64,000 nucleotides of DNA from assembly GCA_964531675.1 (NCBI GenBank), contig CAZHFW010000002.1:62001-126000 (forward strand). Direction: 5' to 3'. Positions 47,876 through 56,346 of this stretch are shown in pieces. Both the position numbers and the translations under genes were made by a program. Position 1 is the first letter of the stretch. Each line of letters starts with the position of its first letter. This DNA comes from CAZHFW01 sp964531675 (lineage in GTDB: Bacteria > Planctomycetota > Phycisphaerae > Phycisphaerales > UBA1924). The notes under the pieces are model-generated. The model ran no database searches. It saw only the letters and a program-made list of their open reading frames with translations, and was not told the origin of the DNA.

Positions 47876-48730
47876 TCAGTCGTCGCTCGCGGAACGGCCC
47901 GCCAGCACGAGCCCATCCCACGCCAGGTGGATGTTCTCAGGCAACGAATCCTCGGTCTCCTGATGCGGGAGATCGTGGGCCATGTGCACGAAGTACGTCT
48001 TCTCCGCGCCGACCTGATCCGCAACCCGCACCGCCTCTTCGAGCGTGAAGTGCGTCGGGTGCTTGCGGTGCCGCAACGCGTCCAGCACCAGCGTCTTCAG
48101 ACCCGTGAGCTTCCGGTACGTCTCGGGCGGAATCGCCGACACGTCCGTGCAATAGGCCAGCGGGAAAGGCGAGCCCTGCTCATCGGGAGATGACGGCGGT
48201 GCGGGCGTGACAGGCTCGATGCGGAAGCCCAGGATCGGCAGTCTCCCATGCAGAATCCGCAAGGGCGTGAAACGCATCCCGTGGTACTCGATCGCCCGGT
48301 CCGGATCGATGAGATGCGGGATCAGCGTCGCGACAAACGAGTCATTGACGTTCTGGTCCCGGTCGAAGATGTGCCGGTACACGCGCCGCAGATGCTCCGT
48401 CGTGTGCGCATCCGCGAACACGTCGATCGGTCCGCGCTGCACGACGTTGAAGCGACGAACCTCGTCCAGCCCAAACGTGTGGTCCACGTGATTGTGCGTG
48501 AAGAACACCGCATCCAGACGCCGGAGCCTCGCCCGCAGCGCCTGCTGACGCAGGTCCGGACCCGCATCGAGCAGCACGCAGCGTTCCTGCCCCGTCGGGT
48601 CGGTCCACGCCACCGCCGCACTGGTGCGCAGCCGCTGATCCCGCGGATCAGCGCTGGTGCACACCTGGCAATCACAGCCGATCGCGGGAACGCCCGCGGA
48701 GGTGCCGGTGCCCAGGAAGATCAGACGCAT
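47876..48730 (-). CDS. MBL-fold hydrolase, PhnP-like
   Basis: 284 residues of the metallo-beta-lactamase fold. The metal-binding motif is THNHVDH (His79, His81, Asp83, His84). The start, FLGTGTSAGVPAIGCDCQVC, has the Cys19/Cys21/Cys24 cluster found in PhnP and related phosphodiesterases. PhnP cleaves phosphoribosyl cyclic phosphate in phosphonate breakdown, but no phn genes are present, so the substrate is open. Later ligands are seen in YCTDVSAIP and HMAHDL. It lies downstream of the S1/P1 nuclease and gpsA on the same strand and is probably co-transcribed. Confidence 0.88.
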   Translation of the reverse strand: MRLIFLGTGTSAGVPAIGCDCQVCTSADPRDQRLRTSAAVAWTDPTGQERCVLLDAGPDLRQQALRARLRRLDAVFFTHNHVDHTFGLDEVRRFNVVQRGPIDVFADAHTTEHLRRVYRHIFDRDQNVNDSFVATLIPHLIDPDRAIEYHGMRFTPLRILHGRLPILGFRIEPVTPAPPSSPDEQGSPFPLAYCTDVSAIPPETYRKLTGLKTLVLDALRHRKHPTHFTLEEAVRVADQVGAEKTYFVHMAHDLPHQETEDSLPENIHLAWDGLVLAGRSASDD

Positions 48731-48776
48731 GGCGTGAGCTCCCGCGGCGCGTCCCCTCGCCGCCCTCGTGCGCGGT

Positions 48777-49787
48777 TCACTTGGCCTTCTCGGTCCGCCC
48801 CGAAGCCTTGTCGTACCTCAGGAAGTCCTCGACGTCCTTGGGGGACACCTTGGAGTTCTCCCACGCATGGCGATACAGCGCCGCCAGCGTCGCGGACGCA
48901 TCCGCCATGCGCTCCTGAATGAACGCGCGCCCCTTCTCCGAGTTCAGCCCCTCGCCCTTCTCGAGCTCATACAAAGGCTCAACCTTGGCAAACGACCGCT
49001 GGATCTCGGCCAGCACCTGCGTCCACGGATCCGCGTCCAGCGCGGGCATGTCGCCGCTGGTCAACGCCTGCATGTCCGGATCAAAGAGCCCCGGCGCGCC
49101 ATCCACCCGCGCGTGGATCGTCCGGTCCTTCGTGTAGTCCTTGGGATTCTCGCCCACCCAGCCGTGATGGTGCGTGGTCGTGTGCAGCGGCTGGGCCGCA
49201 TCGCCCACAAAGTGCGCCAGCAGCCCCATCTCGCTCTGCACATTGGCCCGCGCCATCGCGATCGCGTCCGCCCGGCTCGGATCGTTCAGCGCTTCCAGCA
49301 CGCGCAGGTTGTAGAACGAAGCGCGAAGCTTCTCATAGTGATCCATGATCGCATAAGGCAGATACCCCGGATACTCCTGCGTCCGCGCCGCATCCATCGC
49401 CGGGTTGTAGGGCTTGGCCTTCTCCGGATGCGCCTGCTTGGCCAGCGCCAGCGCCTTCACGTACTCATACCGAAGCCTGGGCATGCTCTGAAGCTCGAGC
49501 CCGAAGGGCGTCAGATCCTCCAGATCGATGTAGTGGTCCGGATCGTTCTCGTGCTTCAGCGAAGGCGTCCGTGTCGCCCGCCACCGATCGGGCTCGCCCG
49601 ACTGATACGCAATCATCGTCCGGCTCGGCCCCGCCAGCACCCACGCCGGAAACGCCGGGTCCTTGGCCAGCCGCTCCAGCGCAGCCTGCGCGATCGTGCG
49701 ATGCCCGTACGCGTCCCAGGCGATCGAGGGAGAAACCGAGAACATCACCGCGCCAGCGGCAATCGCGAGGATCCAGGCCTTCTTCAT
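48777..49787 (-). CDS. S1/P1 nuclease or phospholipase C-type zinc hydrolase, exported
   Basis: 336 residues. After a signal peptide (about 1-23) the mature protein starts WDAYGHRTIAQAA, where the N-terminal Trp and the His are zinc ligands in S1/P1 nucleases and zinc phospholipase C. Further ligands are in DPDHYIDLED, in HFVGDAAQPLHTT (the H-x3-D-x2-Q-P-L-H motif) and in HHHGWVG. It should act outside the cytoplasm on single-stranded nucleic acid or phospholipid, releasing phosphate compounds. ATG 49787 is chosen because GGAGC precedes it; an ATG five codons upstream lacks this. 19 bases separate it from gpsA. Confidence 0.87.
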   Translation of the reverse strand: MKKAWILAIAAGAVMFSVSPSIAWDAYGHRTIAQAALERLAKDPAFPAWVLAGPSRTMIAYQSGEPDRWRATRTPSLKHENDPDHYIDLEDLTPFGLELQSMPRLRYEYVKALALAKQAHPEKAKPYNPAMDAARTQEYPGYLPYAIMDHYEKLRASFYNLRVLEALNDPSRADAIAMARANVQSEMGLLAHFVGDAAQPLHTTTHHHGWVGENPKDYTKDRTIHARVDGAPGLFDPDMQALTSGDMPALDADPWTQVLAEIQRSFAKVEPLYELEKGEGLNSEKGRAFIQERMADASATLAALYRHAWENSKVSPKDVEDFLRYDKASGRTEKAK

Positions 49788-49806
49788 GGTGCTCCCTGTC
49801 ACGTCC

Positions 49807-50901
49807 TCAAACCACCCGCTCCGCCTTCGGCTCCCGGCTCATCAGCATGCCGATCGCCGCGATCGGGTCCACGTTCTCGAACAGCACCGCGTGCGCCGCT
49901 TCCACGATCGGCATCTCCACGCGATACTTCCGCGCCAGCGCCAGCACCGCTCGGGTCGTCTGCACGCCCTCCACGACATGCGGCGTCTTCTTCAGATAGT
50001 CCTCGAGCTTCTTGCCCTTGCCCAGCGCCTCCCCGCACGAACGGTTCCGGCCCTCAGGACTGAAACACGTCGTCGCCAAGTCGCCCACGCCCGCCACGCC
50101 GAAGAACGTGTCCGGACTGGCGCCCATCGCGATCCCGAGCCGCGCGATCTCCGCCAGACCTCGGGCCAGGAGCGCCGACTTGGCGTTGTACCCCGCCTTG
50201 AGACCATCGATCACGCCCGCGGCAATCGCGATGACGTTCTTCACCGCGCCCGCCAGCTCAACCCCCAGCACGTCCGGGTTGGTGTAAATGCGGAGCCAGC
50301 TCGTCGTGAACAAACGCTGAAGGTCCTTGGCGAACTCCGGATCGTCGCTGGCCGCGATCATCGTCGCCGGCAGGCACCGCGCCAGCTCGGGCGCGATCGT
50401 CGGACCGCTGAGCACGCCCATCCGCCGCGGCTTCTTGTCCGGGTCGTCCTTGCCCGCGCCCGTCAGCACGTCGCGGATGATCGCCGTCGGAAGCATCCCG
50501 GACCCGACCTCCACGCCCTTGGCGACCGAGACGATCGCCGCCGTCTCAGGCACGTGCGGCAGGATCTTCGTCCACGTCTCCCGAATGAACTGCACCGGGA
50601 TCGCCGAGACGATCAGCTGCGCGTCCTTCAGCGCCGACGAAGCCCGCGGATGCACCCGGACCTCCTCAGGCAACACGAAATGATCCAGGCGCTTGGACCG
50701 GCGCGTCTGGGCCAGCTCGCCGACTTCCTCGGCCGAATGGCCCCACATGTGGACCTTCACAGGCCGGGACATCCCGCCGCCTTCCACGCGGGCCGGCTCG
50801 GGGGAGCAAAGCACCCCAGCGCAAACCATGCCCATCTGCCCGGTCCCCAAGACCGCGATCGACGGGAGCTTTGCGCCCGACTTTTCCGACTTCCGCGCCA
50901 T
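49807..50901 (-). CDS. gpsA: Glycerol-3-phosphate dehydrogenase [NAD(P)+]
   Basis: Makes sn-glycerol-3-phosphate for phospholipid synthesis. 364 residues. The nucleotide-binding motif is AVLGTGQMG near residue 17. Further family blocks are VSVAKGVE, LSGPTIAPELA (usually GPSFAKE), LAGAVKNVIAIAAGVIDGLKAGYNAKSALLARGL with the catalytic Lys, VAGVGDLATTCFSPEGRNR, and VVEGVQTTRAVLALARK. The N-terminus has an extra 12 residues. First gene of a run with the S1/P1 nuclease and the PhnP-like hydrolase. It supplies the substrate used by PgsA elsewhere in the window. Confidence 0.93.
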   Translation of the reverse strand: MARKSEKSGAKLPSIAVLGTGQMGMVCAGVLCSPEPARVEGGGMSRPVKVHMWGHSAEEVGELAQTRRSKRLDHFVLPEEVRVHPRASSALKDAQLIVSAIPVQFIRETWTKILPHVPETAAIVSVAKGVEVGSGMLPTAIIRDVLTGAGKDDPDKKPRRMGVLSGPTIAPELARCLPATMIAASDDPEFAKDLQRLFTTSWLRIYTNPDVLGVELAGAVKNVIAIAAGVIDGLKAGYNAKSALLARGLAEIARLGIAMGASPDTFFGVAGVGDLATTCFSPEGRNRSCGEALGKGKKLEDYLKKTPHVVEGVQTTRAVLALARKYRVEMPIVEAAHAVLFENVDPIAAIGMLMSREPKAERVV

Positions 50902-51268
50902 GATCCCAGCATACGACCCGTGCCGCAGGGGTGGGGGCCCGCCATCCGAACAAAGTCCGTGCGAACCGGGAAAGCCCGAGGGGCGTATCCAGTTTGCCTT
51001 TCTTCATCCGGGGATCGGGAGGCCCTCCCGGTCCCTATTGTCGCGCTTTCGGGAGTGGCGCTAGCCTTTGGGCCCTTGGACCCATGGGATCCGGCGTCCG
51101 AGGGTCGGTTCATCGGAAGGACCGAAGGGCGTGGGGTCGTTCTGACTTCATGGCAAGGCCGGCGGCAGTCGCCGGGGACAATCAAACGACGATCGCGTGC
51201 TGATCGCGTCCGACCTCCGAGGCGAGCCGGACGAGCCAGCACACGCTGAAGACCGGAGTCTGCTCCGC
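50902..51268. other. Divergent intergenic region, gpsA / P1B ATPase
   Basis: 367 bases. An in-frame GTG at 51197 could extend the ATPase by 24 residues, but the extension has no family features. No clear promoter hexamers, operator or hairpin was recognised. It presumably contains both promoters. Confidence 0.4.
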
Positions 51269-53347
51269 ATGGCTGCTCACTCGCACGACCACGATCATCA
51301 CCACCACGATCATGACCACGACCACAAGGGTCACCGTCATTCCGCCACCAAGTCCAAGGGCGAGGCCAGTTACGCCGAGTGCTGCGCCCACGAGGCCCAG
51401 ATCGAACGCTACATCGTCCTCTACATGGCCGGCGGCGCGCTGGTCCTGACCGCGGTCCTCGCCGAGTACTTCAAGGTCACCGACGAACTGGTCACCAAGA
51501 TGGCTTCCGCCGTGGGCGCCGTCCTTCTGGCCATCCCGCTCTGCGTCGGCGCCTGGACCGAGATCAAGCGCTACCGCCCCTCGAGCTCCTCGCTGGCTGC
51601 CCTGGCCGTCCTGGCCGCGATCGCGACCGGCGAATACGACTCCGCAGGCCTCCTGGCCTTCGTGCTCCTGGTGATGGGCCTCTTCGTCCGCCGCACCGCC
51701 TTCGGCGCTCAACGCGCCATCGCGGAACTGGTCGAGCTCACCCCCGACACCGCCCGCCTCGTCCAGGCCGACGGATCGGACGCGGAAGTCTCGCTCTCCT
51801 CCGTCACCGTCGGTCAGGTCGTCCGCGTCCGTCCCGGCGAAAACCTCCCGGTCGACGGCGTCGTCACCTCGGGCCGCTCCACCATCAACCAGGCCTCGCT
51901 CACCGGCGAAGCGGTCCCCGTCGAAGTCGCCGAAAACTCCCCGGTTTACGCCGGCACGAGCAACCTCACGGGCATCATCGAGCTGAAGGTGACCCAGGTC
52001 GGCGAGCAGACCACCATCGGCAAGGTGACCCAGCTCATCCGCGAAGCCGAGAGCTCCCGCTCGCCCCGCCAGCTGCTCATCGAGCAGGTCGCGCAGTTCT
52101 TCGTGCCCATCGCGCTCTCGGTCGCGTTCATCACCTGGAACATCAAGATCAACAACCCGCTGACCGCGCCCACCGCAGCGCTCACCGCCGCGACGGTCCT
52201 CGTGGTCACCTGCCCCGCCGCCCTGCTCCTGGCCAGCCCCAGCGCCATGCTGGCCGCCTTCGCCGCCGCCGCCCGCCTTGGCATCCTCGTCAAGCAGCCC
52301 CAGTACCTCGAGTCCGCGGGCGACGTCGACACCATCATCTTCGACAAGACCGGCACCATCACCACCGGCCGCTTCCAGGTCACCAAGCTCGCCCCCGCCG
52401 ACGGCGCTGACGGCGCCGAACTCCTCCGCGCCGCCGCCAACGGCGAACAACACTCCAACCACCCCCTCGCCCAGTCCATCCTCGCGACCGCCAAGGCCGC
52501 CAAGATCGCCGTCGACGGCACCATGGACCAGGAAGAGATCCACGGCCGGGGCGTGCGGGCCCGCACCTCCCTCGGCGAGATCCTCGTCGGCCGCGCCAGC
52601 TGGCTCGTCGAACTCGCCCCCTACATCAAGGACCAGGTCGACGCCGTCGAATCCAAGATCGAAGGCATGACCGGCGTCCACGTCATGCGCGACGGCCGCT
52701 ACCTCGGCGCCGTCGGCCTCGAAGACACCATCCGCTCCAACGTCCGCGGCGTCATGGCCCGCCTCCGCGAACTCGCCATCAAGCAGATCTTCATCTTCAC
52801 CGGCGACCGCCTCTCCGTCGCCAAGCGCGTCGGTGTCGCGGTCGGCGTCGACGCCATCGAGGCCGAATGCCTCCCCGCCGAAAAGCACGAACAGGTCAAG
52901 GGCCTCGTCCGCGCCGGTCACCGCGTCCTCATGGTCGGCGACGGCATCAACGACGGCCCGTCCCTCGCCGAGGCCGACGTCGGCGTCGCCATGGGCCTCT
53001 CAGGCTCCGACATCGCCACCAACTCCGCGGGCGTCGCCCTCATGAACGACGACCTCTCCCGCATCCCCTTCCTCATCGACCTCTCCCGCAAGACCCGCGT
53101 CATCATCGCCCAGAACGTGGTCATGTCGATCATCATCGTGATCGCAGGCCTGATCCTGGCCGCCACTGGCTACCTCTCCGCCCCCCTCGCCGCCTTCTAC
53201 CACTTCGTCGGCGAGATCTTCGTCCTCGGCAATAGCTTCCGCCTCTTCCGCTTCGGCGAAGGCTTCGTCGAGGCCGAGAAGGCCGAAGAGCCCACCCGCA
53301 AGCGCCGCTCCGCTTCCGTCCGCGGGCTCCAGCCTCAGGCGACCTGA
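51269..53347 (+). CDS. P1B-type heavy-metal-transporting ATPase with His-rich N-terminus
   Basis: 692 residues. It begins with a His/Asp-rich metal-binding segment (HSHDHDHHHHDHDHDHKGHRH, residues 4-24) instead of a CxxC domain. Four membrane helices lead to the actuator domain (NQASLTGEAVPVEVAE). The metal-path motif in the sixth helix is CPA (315-317) rather than the usual CPC. The P-domain has FDKTGTITTGR (Asp359), SNHPLA and VGDGINDGPSLAEADVGVAMG. The His-rich leader suggests zinc, cadmium or cobalt export rather than copper, but the CPA motif leaves specificity open. It ends with two helices and a short basic tail. Confidence 0.9.
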   Translation: MAAHSHDHDHHHHDHDHDHKGHRHSATKSKGEASYAECCAHEAQIERYIVLYMAGGALVLTAVLAEYFKVTDELVTKMASAVGAVLLAIPLCVGAWTEIKRYRPSSSSLAALAVLAAIATGEYDSAGLLAFVLLVMGLFVRRTAFGAQRAIAELVELTPDTARLVQADGSDAEVSLSSVTVGQVVRVRPGENLPVDGVVTSGRSTINQASLTGEAVPVEVAENSPVYAGTSNLTGIIELKVTQVGEQTTIGKVTQLIREAESSRSPRQLLIEQVAQFFVPIALSVAFITWNIKINNPLTAPTAALTAATVLVVTCPAALLLASPSAMLAAFAAAARLGILVKQPQYLESAGDVDTIIFDKTGTITTGRFQVTKLAPADGADGAELLRAAANGEQHSNHPLAQSILATAKAAKIAVDGTMDQEEIHGRGVRARTSLGEILVGRASWLVELAPYIKDQVDAVESKIEGMTGVHVMRDGRYLGAVGLEDTIRSNVRGVMARLRELAIKQIFIFTGDRLSVAKRVGVAVGVDAIEAECLPAEKHEQVKGLVRAGHRVLMVGDGINDGPSLAEADVGVAMGLSGSDIATNSAGVALMNDDLSRIPFLIDLSRKTRVIIAQNVVMSIIIVIAGLILAATGYLSAPLAAFYHFVGEIFVLGNSFRLFRFGEGFVEAEKAEEPTRKRRSASVRGLQPQAT

Positions 53348-53371
53348 GCACACACACGCACGAAAACACGA

Positions 53372-53407
53372 CGGGCCTGATCCCACGGATCAGGCCCGCG
53401 TTGTTTT
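53372..53407 (+). terminator. Intrinsic terminator after the P1B ATPase
   Basis: Perfect 12-bp stem (53372-53383 with 53387-53398), three-base loop, followed by GCGTTGTTTTT. It lies between convergent genes and could act in both directions. Confidence 0.85.
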
Positions 53408-53432
53408 TGAACTCATCACCACCCGCCAGCCA

Positions 53433-54179
53433 TCACAACGGCAGCGCACCCAGCCCCGTCAGGCCCAAGGGCTCCTTGCTCGTGAAAGGCTCGCCGTACT
53501 TGGTCCCGATGAGCCAGCCGAAGTAGCCGTTGTACGCCGCAAGCTTGGCCGGGAAATCGGCGTTGATCGGATTGCTCGCAAACTGCGTCTGATACGCGTC
53601 GATCGAGCGCTGCTTCTGCTCGTGGTGCCGCGTCGTGTCGATGATGAACGTCGGGTCCGCGGGGCGACGCAGATGCGTCGCGTAGTAGTGCAGGAACCAG
53701 CGCGGATAAATCGGAGGCCCGATCGTCGAATACCCCGGAGGCACAGGCATGTCGATCTTCGTCAGCTTCGCGTCGAAGCGCGCATCCGACGCGATCTTCG
53801 TCACCGCCAGGTGATCCGGATGCGCATCCTCCCAGTGCGGCACAAACACCACCTGCGCCTGATGCGCCCGATACACCCCCGCCACCTTGTGACGATTGGC
53901 CACCGTGTGCTCCACCATCCGGTTCGGCAGATCAAGCAGCAGCCGCTTCACCGGAAAAGCCTTGCCCGCATCGATCAGATGCTGAGGAGGGCACAGCGCC
54001 TTGCGGGCCGCCTCCGCTTCGGGCAGGCGCGTCGAGCGATCCCCGTGAGGCGTCGGGCTGCCATCGGTGATGTCCAGGAGAAGCACGTTGTGCCCCTGCT
54101 CCGCCAGCAGCGCAATCGTGCCGCCCATGCCGATTTCCTGATCGTCCGGATGAGGCCCGACAACGACAATGTTCGCCAT
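53433..54179 (-). CDS. PIG-L family deacetylase (BshB1-like)
   Basis: 248 residues. The zinc-binding motif PHPDDQEIGMGGT is near residue 10 and the second HPDH is near residue 121 (HWEDAHPDHLAVTK). This family removes acetyl groups from N-acetylglucosamine-linked compounds. The length and the GWLIGTKYGEPF ending, like that of BshB1 (x-GYGxxYGE-x-F), suggest a bacillithiol-type or sugar deacetylase. bshA and bshC are not in the window. ATG 54179 (MANIVV) is preferred; an ATG two codons earlier exists. Confidence 0.87.
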   Translation of the reverse strand: MANIVVVGPHPDDQEIGMGGTIALLAEQGHNVLLLDITDGSPTPHGDRSTRLPEAEAARKALCPPQHLIDAGKAFPVKRLLLDLPNRMVEHTVANRHKVAGVYRAHQAQVVFVPHWEDAHPDHLAVTKIASDARFDAKLTKIDMPVPPGYSTIGPPIYPRWFLHYYATHLRRPADPTFIIDTTRHHEQKQRSIDAYQTQFASNPINADFPAKLAAYNGYFGWLIGTKYGEPFTSKEPLGLTGLGALPL

Positions 54180-54262
54180 GTCCAAAGCGTATCCGTCCGA
54201 GCCTCTGGCGCAAGCCAGAGGACAACCGGCAGCAGGCGCTCAACGACAAATCGCCCCCCGCC

Positions 54263-54706
54263 TCAATCATCCTCGCCGCGCACCACCACCAGCCCGATCA
54301 GCCGCGACTTCTCGCCTTCCTTCAGAATGTCGGGCCTGGGCGTCTCAATCTGCGCCAGCACCAGCCGCGTCGGACGCTGCGTCGCGAAGAACCCGCCGCC
54401 GCGGAACTCGTCCTGCCATTGATCCTTGAAGTCCGCCAGCGGAACCTTGATCGTCTCCCCGACCGCGATGCGATCAATCGGACGGCTGAACCGCGCGTTC
54501 AGCCAAAGCGTGCAAGGCCCGAACTCCCGCCCCGTCGTGTTCGTGAACTCGATCGTCTTGGCGTCCTTGAACACCTGGATGTTCAGAACCTCGTCCTGCT
54601 GGAGATCCTTCGGGAACTCGCGGGCGTACGCGACCGGCGCAGGCTTGGAGTGACACCCGCTGGCCAGCGCCAGACCCAGAACAGCAATGACAGCAAGACG
54701 GCTCAT
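54263..54706 (-). CDS. Small lipoprotein of unknown function
   Basis: 147 residues. The lipoprotein signal has lipobox LASGC (Cys18), so it should be lipid-anchored. The remainder contains a beta-sandwich-like pattern (NIQVFKDAKTIEFTNTTGRE, CTLWLNARFSRPIDRIAVGE) but no motif I recognise. ATG 54706 is chosen for the GAGGGAA upstream and because the signal sequence begins there. Separated by 83 bases from the PIG-L gene on the same strand. Confidence 0.75.
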   Translation of the reverse strand: MSRLAVIAVLGLALASGCHSKPAPVAYAREFPKDLQQDEVLNIQVFKDAKTIEFTNTTGREFGPCTLWLNARFSRPIDRIAVGETIKVPLADFKDQWQDEFRGGGFFATQRPTRLVLAQIETPRPDILKEGEKSRLIGLVVVRGEDD

Positions 54707-54859
54707 GCGATTCCCTCGTGTTGGCGGGTAGGGTATCCGATCGACCGAGCACGCGGATGAGCCGCTGGCCAGGCCCAAGCCCCGCGATCAAAGCCTTCCC
54801 ATCGCCGCCAGAAACCGCCCAAAACCGCAGTGAACGCCCCGGCGTCCGTATAGTTCCGC

Positions 54860-56248
54860 ATGTCCTGCGAAACCGCCAGCCAGAACGCGACGGCGCCGTC
54901 GCCCGCGATCCGTCCCGGCGGCGAGGACATCGATCCACGCGCCGCCGCCGAGTTCGCCGCCACCCGCTACCAGGGCCCCCTCATCGATCCACGCGTCACC
55001 GCGCTGGTCCCGGGCTTCGACGCGCCCTTTTTCCAGGCGGGCCTCGCGGGCTACTCCGACGCCGCCATGCGCATCATCGCGCGCCGCCACGGCTGCCCCT
55101 TCTGCATCACCGAAGCCCTCCTCGATCGCACCCTCCTCGCCGGCGGCAGAGGCTTCGCCAAGGCCGATCTGGGCGAGCTCCACGACAACGTCCCAGGCGG
55201 CCCCGAAGACCAGCCCCTCGCAGGCCAGATCATGGGAAGCGACCCCCGCGAGATGGCCGCATCCGCGCTCAAGATGGCCGAGCAAGGCCGCCGCACCGAC
55301 CGCGAATACCGCGCCCTCGCCTACGACACCCCAGGCGTCTACCCCTCCCGCGCCCTCGACAAAAAGCCCCCGGGCCACCTCAGACTCCCAGGCGGCGAGC
55401 AGGTGGTGTGGGTGGAGGAAAGGCACGAAGGCACCCAGGCACAAAGGCACGAAGAAGTGGTCGACGGAACTTCGTGCCTTCGTGCCTCCGTGCCTCCGTC
55501 CCTCTCCTTCCAAGTCATCGACATCAACCTCGCCTGCCCCGTGAAGAAGATCGATCGCAAGGCCCGAGGCGGGCACTGGCTCCGCGAGCCCGACGGCGCC
55601 ATCGAGCTTCTCGAGAAAGTCCGCGAAGCGGTCCCCGCGGACATCCCGTGTACCGTGAAGCTCCGCCGGAGTTACGACGACACGCCCGAGATGGCCGCCA
55701 ACTTCGAGCGCATCCTCGACGCGAGCTATCGCATGGGTTACGCGTGGACCACCGTGCACGCGCGCACCGTCGAGCAGAAGTACGTCGGGCCAAGTCGCTG
55801 GGACATCCTCCGCGACATCGTGCAAAGGCACCCCGACCGCATGATCTTCGGCTCGGGCGACATCTGGTCCGTGGACGAGATCTTCCGCATGATCCGCTAC
55901 ACAGGCGTGACCGGCGTGAGCGTCGCCCGCGGCTGCATCGGCAATCCGTGGATCTTCCGCCAGGCCCGCGAGATGCTCGCGGGCAAGCCCGCCAGTTCGC
56001 CCTCCATCGCCGAGCAGCGCCGCGTCCTGCTCGATCACTTCGAGCTCGCCCTGGCGGTCAATCAGTCGATGAGGCACGCCGAGGATTTCACGAGCAAGAC
56101 CATGCGGAAGTTCGGCATCCGCTTCGCCGCCCACCACCCGCGCTCCGACGAGGTCCGCCGCCGCTTCATCGCGGTGAACTCCCTCGCCGACTGGCGTCAG
56201 GTCCTCGACGAGTGGTACACCACACGGCCAGAGCCCGAACAGAAGTGA
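54860..56248 (+). CDS. dusB: tRNA-dihydrouridine synthase (DusB-like) with in-frame insert
   Basis: FMN enzyme reducing uridine to dihydrouridine in tRNA. 462 residues against a usual 320-350. The N-terminal barrel start is PFFQAGLAGYSDAAMRIIARR, then AGQIMGSDPREMAASALKMAEQG. The catalytic Cys is Cys226 in IDINLACPVKKI. Later blocks are PCTVKLRRSYDD, TVHARTVEQKYVG, SGDIWSVDE and SVARGCIGNPWIF. Between the GSDP helix and the catalytic strand there is an insert of about 75 residues (about 143-218), part of which is translated from a palindromic repeat (55429-55495). The frame is unbroken, so the protein may be functional. No overlap with neighbours. Confidence 0.9.
   Translation: MSCETASQNATAPSPAIRPGGEDIDPRAAAEFAATRYQGPLIDPRVTALVPGFDAPFFQAGLAGYSDAAMRIIARRHGCPFCITEALLDRTLLAGGRGFAKADLGELHDNVPGGPEDQPLAGQIMGSDPREMAASALKMAEQGRRTDREYRALAYDTPGVYPSRALDKKPPGHLRLPGGEQVVWVEERHEGTQAQRHEEVVDGTSCLRASVPPSLSFQVIDINLACPVKKIDRKARGGHWLREPDGAIELLEKVREAVPADIPCTVKLRRSYDDTPEMAANFERILDASYRMGYAWTTVHARTVEQKYVGPSRWDILRDIVQRHPDRMIFGSGDIWSVDEIFRMIRYTGVTGVSVARGCIGNPWIFRQAREMLAGKPASSPSIAEQRRVLLDHFELALAVNQSMRHAEDFTSKTMRKFGIRFAAHHPRSDEVRRRFIAVNSLADWRQVLDEWYTTRPEPEQK
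55429..55495. repeat. Palindromic element inside dusB
   Basis: Left arm 55429-55454 and right arm 55470-55495 are reverse complements at 23 of 26 positions, with a 15-base loop. The arms are built from repeated AGGCAC/GTGCCT words, unlike the surrounding codons. The element is read in frame and adds about 22 residues (HEGTQAQRHEEV and SCLRASVPPS-type sequence) to DusB. Confidence 0.85.
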
Positions 56249-56346
56249 TTCCACCCCGCTTTGCAAGATTGCAATTGCGTGCCCCGCGCCGGACACCTTA
56301 GTCTGGCCCCGTTCGCGGCTCCGCCGCCGCGGGGGAGGCAAGACAC

